From assembly GCF_000149955.1 (NCBI RefSeq), contig NC_030986.1:3473185-3537184 (forward strand): a stretch of 64,000 nt of DNA, in the 5' to 3' direction. Below, piece after piece: positions 55,479 to 64,000 of the stretch (positions are counted from its first letter, which is position 1; every line of letters starts with the position of its first letter). The stretch is from Fusarium oxysporum f. sp. lycopersici 4287 (lineage: Eukaryota > Ascomycota > Sordariomycetes > Hypocreales > Nectriaceae). The position numbers were made by a program, and so were the translations under genes. The notes beneath the pieces were generated by a model. The model was not told where the DNA came from and searched no databases. It worked only from the letters and a program-made list of their open reading frames with translations.

Positions 55479-56400
55479 ATGCCCGATCAAGTCTCGTCAC
55501 AACCCTCCGAATTCTGGTTATATGGATACGGGTATGCCGAGACCTTCCTGACAGCAGATTCTTATTCCGTGATTAATGCCATTTACAGAAGCTTGATATG
55601 GAAGCCTCCGCCACACTTCGGTAAATCACCAGTGCCCGTCTTACACGACCAACGGCCTTTCCGCTGACACTTGATCTTACTTATTAGACCTCAGAATTCC
55701 TGGATGGGTAGATGGCTATGTTCGTCGTTTCTGGCAGGTAAAACACCTTTTTGCCCATATCGTAAATACCTTCGCTAACATGCCTTCCAGGCTAGGTATG
55801 CCTTCAAACAACCGAAGTGAAACTCTAACTAAAATCGATCACAGTGAGGACCATAGAGGCACTCCTGAGGCCCCCGGGCGTGTCGTCACTCTAATCGAGA
55901 GATCTTACTGGGAACAGCTAACTGATAGTCACGACTCTGCTCCAGAGCGAGTTTGGGGGGTTGCATACCGTATCATTCCTGAGAAAGTAGCCGAAGTCAA
56001 GGAGTATCTCGATATTCGCGAGATCAACGGCTACACCATTCACTACGCTCCATTCCATCCTGCCGATGGCTCCCCCCCTATTCGCACTCTGGTCTACATC
56101 GGCACTCCAGATAATGAGCAATTTGTCGGCCCCCAGGAGCCCCAGGAGCTCGCCGAGCACATCTTCCGCAGTCAAGGGCCCAGTGGCCTGAACAAAGACT
56201 ACCTGTTGAGTCTCGATACCGCCCTCAGCGAGCTTGCTCCCGATAGTGGCGATCATCACATCCATGATCTGGCCCGCCGTGTCAGGGAACTTGAGAAGAA
56301 TTGTGAGGATGAAACTAAACTCCTCAACCCAACGACTTCAGTCCATCAACAAAAGCACAGTACTGAAGAAGCCGAGGAGATCGAAGAGCCACATCACTAA
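55479..56400 (+). CDS. GCG1: ChaC-type glutathione-specific gamma-glutamylcyclotransferase with a 5-nt exon
   Basis: Five exons (55479-55531, 55589-55620, 55688-55737, 55791-55795, 55845-56400) encode 231 aa. Joined, they give FWLYGYGSLIWKPPPHFDL, then GWVDGYVRRFWQASEDHRGT and RVVTLIERSYWEQL. These are the YGSL nucleotide-like loop and the RRFWQxSxDHRG signature of ChaC enzymes. The invariant Glu lies in EYLDIREINGY. The exon GCTAG supplies the Ala and first two bases of the Ser codon; without it the signature is broken. The introns on each side are 53 and 49 nt and each has a CTAAC branch site. The enzyme cleaves glutathione to 5-oxoproline and Cys-Gly in the cytosol. The C-terminal 30 residues are charged and disordered. 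Confidence 0.9.
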
Positions 56401-56964
56401 GAAACGGACAATGCATCAAATACACAGACATCTCAGCAAGCGCATATAAATAGACGATAGATCCTCATGATGAGTAGCATACTTATAATGAGCAGTTAGA
56501 TGCCAATCCTCATGCTTCGTGCCATCGCTCCACAACTTTCACCAAGTTCAGTCTCGGTTAGCCAGCGGTATTCACGTATCAAAGCACACGTAATCAAAAG
56601 GAACAGGTCGCATGCAGCGCCATTTCGCATTTTTGTTCTTGCCCTATCGAGGCAATCCCTCATCATTTTTTCGCACAAGGTTCATTCGTAAAACGGCCGT
56701 GTCAAGATGGCAAACCATACCAGCCCAAATGCCATGCCATGCCCCCTAAAAACCACGCCTCAACCGAAGTGCCTGGGTATAATTCTGCGTTTCAATATGC
56801 TCACCAATGCCTGACCTTATCATCCAGTCGTACAAAGAATCCGCAAGCCCAGGAGCCCGAAGTCATCGAAGTCAACCGCCATTGAAATTCCAATCCTCAA
56901 GGCCCCATCGATAACGTTTCGAGCGCAATGTGACGCACTCCACTCCGGCCTCAAGTTACGTCAA
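56401..56964. other. Convergent 3' intergenic region
   Basis: 564 bp between the ChaC gene (+) and the RRM gene (-). No coding segment was recognised. Confidence 0.6.
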
Positions 56965-57777
56965 CTAATATCCCCTTCCACCCTGATGGTGTTGTTGCTG
57001 GGGAGGCATTTGAGAAGGATCAGGGTACCCAAACTGCTGCTGAGGCATGAATCCTATATGTAATTTAGCATTGTTATGGATTGCCTCCGTGCCTCATTCT
57101 CAGCGTACCTTGGGGGGGAGCGCCGTAGGCTTGCTGGGGAGGAGGGTATCCCCGGCCATAAGGCATAGGCGCATACATGTTCGGAGCAGGGACTTGGTAG
57201 CCGTGTCCAGGCGGAGCCATTCCGTACGGAGCTGGTCCCCCAAAGCCTCGCCCGTACCCACCTCCTCTGCCGAAGCCGCCTCGGGGGCCATTGTCGGATG
57301 CCTTGTCAACTCGAATGGTTCGTCCGTCAAACCTGGATATGATTAGATTCTGTATTAGAATGAGATAGCAGATCCGCCATGAAACAAGGAACAAAAGTGA
57401 CTCGTACTCGACATTGTTCATGGTTGCGATGGCCTTCTGAGCATCGCCCTCCTGGGTGTATCGCACAAATCCAAAGCCACGGCTGCGGCCGGTATCACGG
57501 TCCTTAACCACCACCTTTCCATATCCATCGTTAGAAGTGATCTTATGGTCCAACAAACACCCGCATCAGAGCCACAGATATGCAGAACTAAGAGCGCTTT
57601 GCTTGAAGGAAAGAAAGGAACAGAGTTACCTACAGCTTCTTCGACAGGGCCGAACTCCTCAAACTTCTGACGCAGAGTAGCTTCCTCTGTGTGCCATGCT
57701 AGGCCACTTGAATGGAATTAGCAGATGAGACAGCCGCAAGAGAGGCTTGAGACGAACCCAATGAAAAGCTTAGACAT
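56965..57777 (-). CDS. Glycine-rich RNA-binding protein with one RRM
   Basis: Five exons (57777-57758, 57706-57634, 57514-57408, 57332-57109, 57053-56965) encode 170 aa. The RRM covers about residues 1-80: RNP2 is KLFIGGL, split by intron 1; RNP1 is RGFGFVRY; the C-terminal strand is [12 protein letters not shown] Gly/Tyr/Pro-rich tail follows ([16 protein letters not shown], then [15 protein letters not shown]) and ends [11 protein letters not shown]. The layout is like the cold-inducible or glycine-rich RRM proteins and may phase-separate. Intron 3 (57333-57407) is 75 nt, in-frame and free of stops, so a retained form would insert 25 residues inside the RRM next to RNP1. Target RNAs are unknown. 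Confidence 0.93.
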
Positions 57778-60566
57778 ATTGGATCGTGGGTTCTAGCTCA
57801 GACGTCAGCTTCTGTTCACGATAGACCACTAAAACAAAGATTGTCATAATGGTTGTAGATGCGCCGCAGAGGAACAGGCTTGCACAGGATCGTATCCACA
57901 GAGAGTAAACAGAGTCCTCGATAACCTCCCCGGCATCAGGGTCACTAGTCTCTGTGATCAAGATGCCGCGCGTCGTTGCGTAGAAAGGCGCGCGCTTATA
58001 GGCAACGATTATGCAGAGTGAGGAGGGCAAGAGGGGCACCATGAGATAAAGAGCGCACCTTTATTGCAACAAATGCCTTCGGTATCGGTAACTGCGTCTT
58101 CTACAGACCTGATCTTGTTCTTCAAGAAACTGAGCGCTTGCGCTAATTATCAAAGACAACCAGTTGACAAGTGGTTGAGCTGAGGTGCAGGGAGAGAGAT
58201 GAGGGTGGAGCTTCAAAACGGGAAGAGGTTGCGGATGTAATGAAGTTAAAACAGAGACAGAGAAAGCCGGGTAACAAACAGGTAAGGTAGCTTTAGCTTA
58301 GCTTATATTCACTAGACGGCGTGGTCCAAGGCCCAAGGATGGATGAGAGGGGTCCTGAGCATGTAATGTAATAAAATGCGGGCGGAGCGTGACTGTTGAT
58401 GTTATGTATGTATCTATATGTATGCACCCTGCAGCTGCAGCACAATGCAGTGAGCTGGAGGCACGGCAGGCACGTTGTTTCTGTAGTCTATCGGCAGCGG
58501 CGTTGAATGACGATGCTTGCCAGGGGTGTTTTAGAATATCTCGTCTGGCCAATGTCTGGCGAGGGGCCTTGGATCGGTTGATGCCATGTTTCGCTACTCA
58601 AGACTCTCTTTTCGACAAGATGAGCCAGAAGTCTATCGCCATCACACGAGTTGATGGCGCTTGCTTCATTTCCACCATCATTCATAATTCAAAGCCAAGC
58701 TCCCTCTTCGCGTCGATCCCAGGTCCCCGGTGGGCGCATCCGTGGAGGCAGTGCTGATGAACTGCACCGTACCGTACCGTCACCGCGACAGACGAACCAG
58801 GGTGTCTGGTCAGGACGTTTCGGACTCGGGTCTGGCAGGGGGAGCTTTCTCCAAACAAGCTTTGGGCGGCAGAAGCAAACACAGGGGGAGCCCAAGGTGC
58901 ACTACCTAACCCACCACCCTCACCGTGGCCATGGGGGTTTTTGGCGGCATCCATCAGCTTCATTCAAGCTCGTGCGGGCCTGTGATGACGACGGTCCTCC
59001 ACATACTGTCCAAACTTCTCCCCACAACCATCAAAGCCAAGCACCGCGCCTAGGCTTAAACCGCATTCTGCCCCTAGGTCAAGCATAACTGTCTGACGAT
59101 CTTCCCCCTTCTCATCATACTGTCACTCTTCAATTCGCCGCTTGCATAGCCCCCTTCAATCCACTTGAGCCAATATCCTAGTCCTCCTCCGTTAACTTTA
59201 GGTTGGTTCCTGTTATTTTATATATCAGACTGCTTGTTGCAGAACATTTGGCATCCAACGTTGTGGTTTATAACGGGACATTTCCCGCTTCGACAGTATA
59301 TGCACAATACCAAGACCATGCGCCACTGCCCTACGCTTTTTTAAGGTAGCGTTCCATGCTCTTGGCGATGGTGCTGCTCCTTTCAGGGTGTTATACTCAA
59401 GCCCCGCCTCACCAAACACCTGTTCCCGACACGTGCTGCCCCTCTTTCTCACTGAGGTGGAGGGTTGATTCAGGGGCCAAGCGAGCATGCCAGCATGGTA
59501 GGCTTGCAAGACGTTGTGACATTGAAGAATTCATGCGCAGTTTATTTATTTCCTGGTTTGATTATAGAATAAATGAAGATCTGATGTCTGTGTATGTATT
59601 AGCCGGCCTTGCCAACTTTTGAATCATTCATCTTCTTTTTTCTTCCTCCTTTATGGCTTGATGACTTACACAAAATGTAGTTCCGGGTTCTTGAATTCCT
59701 CCGAAGAGTACTCCGTATGCAGCATGGATTTGAATCTGTGTAAGACAGACACTAATCCCAGACCGTGAAACGTGCAGCGTATCGAGATTCCGTGTCTTCG
59801 TAACGACGAGTATGAAACAAGCCAGTAAAGGTATGCCGGAGTTTCTCCTGCTCGCATCACCACTCGCTTGAATGTTTCAACAAGGAGATACGGGAAATAG
59901 GTAACTCTGCTAAGCCAGCCATGACAGCGGCTGCCTTGACAGATATGCAGTAGCGTAGTGAAACGCTAGATTAAGCATCAATGCGATGCTACCTTGGCAG
60001 CGGCTTAGTCGATTGAGGCACCAATGCCAAGAAGTACCCTTCGTAAACAAGATCAGGGACCATCACTTAGATCTGACAGGTAATTCGCATAATAGCCCTT
60101 GATTAGGAATCAGAAGCCGCATGATGGATGTTCCTATAGCAGAGATTGGTGGAAGCGAGCTTAAGACGCTCAAAGAGGTTGCATCCAAGGGAATAGATTG
60201 GCTTCAGCGAACTCGAAGAACTACCAGTAACGAGAGTAGATCAACGTTTTCTTAGAACGTGAGAAGAAAAGTCATGTAGATACTTACTCAGGGATAGTAC
60301 TTAGATAAAGAAGAGGAACGAGAGATGAAACGCCCTTTCTTTTACCTGACTTAAAAGTTTGGGGCAGGCACCAACCATAAGGTACCTACCTTTTTCAATA
60401 TCCAGACTCGTTGCGCGGAAGGCGCTGAGCTCGTATCATGTTTATCTTTGGGCTACAAACCAATACCATGTCAATGGTGTCCTCCCCTCAACGCTTGATC
60501 ACCTGCAAATGCATTTCAGCGACTCACAAGAGACTTGCAGGTTGTGCTCTCCGAAGCTTGGCCTAG
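57778..60566. other. 2.8-kb intergenic region, no gene recognised
   Basis: The first 300 bp hold the leader of the RRM gene. Short open frames at 58389-59088 (+), 58682-58963 (-) and 59225-59622 (both strands) show no family features. The stretch 59640-60360 is A/T-richer and featureless. Confidence 0.45.
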
Positions 60567-62917
60567 ATGACACCTCGTCGCAATCGCCATCATTCGAATG
60601 GCCAACATGAGATCCGGCACAGGGTCTCGGCAACTCCAAAATTTTACTCCCTGGATGTCGAATCGAACAGACTTGACACAGTTCAGGCTTGGCTGAGCCA
60701 GGTTCATGATTATGCAAGTCACAAAGATTCAGAACCGCATTTCACGCAAGGCCTGGACGACGATTACACACCAAACTGGAAGCCTCACAATATCTCTGTT
60801 GTACCGATATCTCGAAATTATCACCAGTTTCGTCACTCTGGAAACCGAGCCTTGGATCAACGACTCACTTCCCCAAAATCTGATTTACTCGAAAACGACA
60901 CATACTCAGAACTGCAACATGAGCCTTCTCTTGACATAGGGTCTAACAAAGAGAATGGAAAGAGATCTCGTTCACGTTTTACGCAGGATTCTCATGAAGA
61001 CAGATCCAACAAAAGGTTGTTCGAGAGACAACCAAGAAGAAAAACACGCCCAGACCGGTATACTTCCAAAGACGCGGGGGGTAAGAGGGATCCCACGACC
61101 GAGAGCGAAGAAAAGAGGCCAAGAAAAAAGTCACGCTCAAAAAAGCAAGAGATTAGAGCGAGTCGAGATATTATGAACAATTTTGCATCTGGTGCCATCC
61201 CAAACACCAGAGTGACGGTAAGCGATGAAGCAAAATCGAGCGGATCTTCCCTATCGAGTAAACTAATACTCGTGTATTTTGTCAGATGAGGCCTAATCTT
61301 ACTGCTGGACTCTTCCTGAACGGTCGATCCTCAACATACGGACGGGGTATGCTACTTCTCGGGCTCGATTTAGTCTTTTCTCATCATAACATAGGGGCTG
61401 ACATTACATTCAACGATATGACGCTTATTGAAACATGCGGTGAAAAGGGAAAAGCAGACAAGATTCCTCAACATAGTACAAGTGAGAATTCTAGCGGCCA
61501 AGATGATGTTTCAAATAGCGGCCATATTTCGCGGAGCGCCACGGAACTTCCCAGAACCACAACAAATGATGAAGAGGGAGAAGTACAAAGCCTTGTGGAT
61601 GATGGTTCCCAAGAGAATCAACAGAACAATATTCAAAAGGAGGGGTCTGAGGCTCATAGTGGCTCTGTATCATCGACAGAAACCACTCAAGCATCTGACT
61701 ATGAGACCCCTGAAGCGATGCTGAAGAGACTTATCGAGACAGGCATCTTCGATGGCACAGGTATTTTTAAAACAACTTCCCATAGGACTATGGAGCCAAA
61801 TATTGAATATCACGATTGCCTCGGCATGAATGGTACAGAACAATCAAGCAAGAATCCGACATATCAGGATAAGGGGGTAATGGCCGACCGCAGCAGGCAG
61901 TCAACTCTCGGACCAAACATACAAGCTGTCACAAACAATACACAATTCGATCTTAATAGTGGCGCAAAAGATGCACCAGTGCCAACTAAAGCATCGCGCT
62001 CCCAATATGAACAGGAATTGCCAGTTCCGATCTGCAGCACCTCTACACAAGTTCAACCTCCAAATCTGCCAACGTCGGTAATTGAAAATAATACACACAA
62101 TATTCCTGAGGAACCATGCGTTAAACAACCCCAAGGTACGAAGAGTACCTCTACTACTAATATTCGGGGTCACCCGCTATCTCGAATCTCAGAAAGAGGC
62201 CATCGTTATACCGAGCAAAATGATCGGCCAGGGCTTATGTTTCCAAACCTCATAGCGGAGGATTTCAATGTTGAGCACTTATACCACCAAGACTCCACAG
62301 AAAACAACGAATCTCAGTCGAAGGGTTTGTTCGTTCGCCGAGGACTGCAGCCCCATGATAACATGATACCAATTTCAGGGTCTCCAGGCTTTCAACATGC
62401 ATGCCGGCCACTTAATGGGCATATTAGCAGTGCAGGACTCTATTCGGCCGTCTTCCCAACAGTGCACTCAGAGACCTACTCGGACCACCGAGAGATACAG
62501 CATGATAACAGGCAACTTACACAGCCAGGCTACTGCGAGTACGGTGAGACAATTCACGAATTCATCAAACGGATCGAAGGCGAGGTAAGTATGAAATGGG
62601 ACAACTCGCAGCAGTCTGTTGGTGTTGGCTGCATTAACGATATAGAGGAATGTGCCAAAAGCGAGTCGTTCGAAATGGACAGCAACGAGGATTTATCGCA
62701 ATGCAGCGATATAGAGCATTATGCGGCAATCCAGTCGAGCTTACACGGCATATTCTCGAGCTCTGATCAAGGGTCTGTATCGGCGAACCAAGCTATGGCA
62801 GAAGATTGGGAACACTCAGGTTATGAACAAAGTCGATACTGGACAGGAAAATATTACGATGAGCATGGAGTCTCAGATGCGAAAATGGTTGGTTTCTGGA
62901 GGCCTAATCACTTTTAG
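60567..62917 (+). CDS. Large disordered fungal protein, probably nuclear, function unknown
   Basis: Three exons (60567-61217, 61286-61346, 61395-62917) encode 744 aa. The N-terminal part carries basic clusters likely to be nuclear signals (RLFERQPRRKTRPDRY, EEKRPRKKSRSKKQEI). The short segment RDIMNNFASGAIPNTRVT, then MRPNLTAGLFLNGRSSTYG and DITFNDMTLIE, looks like the conserved core and spans both splice junctions. The C-terminal 500 residues are rich in S, N, Q, E and T. Near the end lies an acidic patch, DIEECAKSESFEMDSNEDLS. The second intron (48 nt) is divisible by three and has no stop. I do not recognise the family. A role in chromosome biology is only a guess from composition. Confidence 0.72.
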
Positions 62918-62976
62918 GATGATGTACTCCAGTCTTTAATCTTTGGTATAGCGGTACGTAGCTAGGTTAGGATTCA

Positions 62977-63992
62977 TTACTCGGGTTCTTGGTCCTTCCA
63001 TTTGTTTCTTAAGGACTGAACATCAATACCACACTGTTCTGCTTTGACAATGACAGCACCAGCTTTGCCAACAACGGGAGCATCAATCATTTTACCATCT
63101 AGGGTCCAGGCGCCTCGACCGGACGCCGAAGCCTTCTCATCAGCGATGGAGACCCTGATAGCCCATTCAACTTCGTTCTGATCCGGAGCGAACATACGCT
63201 GGACGACTTCGACCTGGCTTGGATGTATGCATTGCTTTCCGTTGAAGCCAATGGATTTCCCTCCGGCACACTCCTCCTCGAGAGTTTTCAGCCCCTGCTC
63301 TCCCTTATAGGAGGTGCAAACCAGATCAATTGCACTTGGCAATCCGGCTGCTCGGGCTGCGGTGACTATAGCAGATCTTGCGTAGAGAAACTCAGTCAGA
63401 GACGGGGTTCTTGTCAGCGAGAGATCAAGGGCGAAATCCTCGGCTGCGAAGATGAAGCCACTCAGGTAGGGAGATGCCCTTGATATCTGAGCCAAGTCCA
63501 TAATGGAACGAGCTGACTCGATAAGAGCTATTATCTTTATTGGGTTATCTGCCTCAACTGTGTGCCGTTCTGGAGCGACATGTCGGAGAACATCAGTAAC
63601 GAAGGTCAGGTCAGCCGCAGAATTGACTTTGGGAACCACGACAGCGTCAACATGAGACAATGGCGCGAGTGTGGTCAGGTCTGAGAGAGCAAAGGGGGTA
63701 GAAACAGCGTTAATGCGAACAGCCAGTTCAGAAATGCCAGAAGGCCGAGCTTTGAGGTTGGAGATGTGCTCACGCAGTTGATTGCGGGCTGTATCTTTGA
63801 GAGAGGGTGTAACGGAGTCTTCCAAGTCATAAGTTACGTTGTCTGATTTGAGACCGAGAGACTTGGTGAGCATCTTTTGCGATGAGCCTGGCACTGAGGG
63901 GGGGTCAGTCTCGGCATTCGATCAAGAGTGAGGAGTCCTGCTTTACCATAGAGCAAAGAGCGGCGGATAATGGATGGAGACCGGGCAGCCAT
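62977..63992 (-). CDS. HpcH/HpaI aldolase / CitE-like (CLYBL-type) lyase
   Basis: Two exons (63992-63947, 63893-62977) encode 320 aa; the 53-nt intron splits a Val codon. The N-terminus MAARSPSIIRRSLLYVPGSS is Arg-rich, acid-free and may be a mitochondrial presequence; RRSLLYVPGSS is the family start. Further motifs are SDNVTYDLEDSV (metal and carboxylate binding), RINAVSTPF, VVPKVNS, IIALIESARSIMDL, FIFAAEDFALDL (Mg ligands) and GKQCIHPSQVEVV. The family includes citrate lyase beta, malyl-CoA lyases and human CLYBL (citramalyl-CoA lyase, with malate-synthase side activity). The true substrate here is unknown. The gene lies close to the window end but is complete. Its stop is only 59 bp beyond the stop of the preceding + gene. 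Confidence 0.9.
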
Positions 63993-64000
63993 TTCGTGGG

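Noticed and set aside
57770..58042. Minus-strand 90-aa frame overlapping the RRM gene start
   Set aside because: It overlaps the well-supported first exon in another frame and shows no family features.
62585..62645. Perfect donor GTAAGT with an internal acceptor in the 744-aa gene
   Set aside because: Removing the 61-nt segment would shift the frame, while the sequence on both sides reads as one continuous protein-like frame to a proper stop.

Overview
The window looks like a draft-assembly contig from a filamentous ascomycete, most likely a Sordariomycete close to Fusarium (Hypocreales). The reasons are short GT-AG introns (mostly 48-90 nt) with CTAAC/CTGAC-type branch sites, long pyrimidine-rich 5' leaders, wide intergenic spaces, and housekeeping proteins of fungal type. 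The genus is an inference; no marker gene is present. One run of N (38335-38660) and several apparent single- or double-base indels in otherwise conserved genes show that the sequence is unfinished.

Layout. 1-9.1 kb: two intronless genes of unknown function, each with a hydrophobic N-terminus, after long leaders. 9.1-11.7 kb: a divergent pair, a Tma17-like proteasome-assembly chaperone (-) and a mitochondrial rhomboid protease (+). 14-19 kb: an Hst3/Hst4-class sirtuin (+) convergent with a Rad60/Esc2-type SUMO-like-domain protein (-), which is divergent from LSM6 (+); LSM6 is convergent with an SAM methyltransferase (-). 20-29 kb: three fungal proteins of unknown function and a PLP-dependent Cys/Met-metabolism enzyme. 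30.5-35 kb: a membrane-anchored polysaccharide deacetylase, a sesquiterpene synthase gene with an apparent frameshift, and a disordered conserved protein. 38-48 kb: PWP1 (interrupted by the gap), PRP16 (two apparent frameshifts near its 3' end), a five-exon acylphosphatase divergent from a Tls1/C9orf78-type splicing protein, and a two-zinc-module protein. 48-53 kb: almost 5 kb with no gene I can recognise. 53-64 kb: a penta-EF-hand protein (PEF1), a ChaC-type gamma-glutamylcyclotransferase with a 5-nt exon, a glycine-rich RRM protein, an uncharacterised 744-aa nuclear-looking protein, and a CitE/CLYBL-type lyase.

This is mostly a core-genome segment with no operon-like logic. RNA processing (LSM6, PRP16, TLS1, the RRM protein, and PWP1 for rRNA) and genome maintenance (sirtuin, Rad60-like) are prominent, but co-location may be chance. 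I found no virus, CRISPR array, tRNA or rRNA. The features most worth a second look are: a cluster of very small exons (5, 11, 13 and 19 nt) recovered by matching protein motifs across splice sites; a three-copy, roughly 103-bp degenerate dispersed repeat; introns that are multiples of three with no stop; and the frameshifts, which need read-level checking before anyone calls these genes dead.
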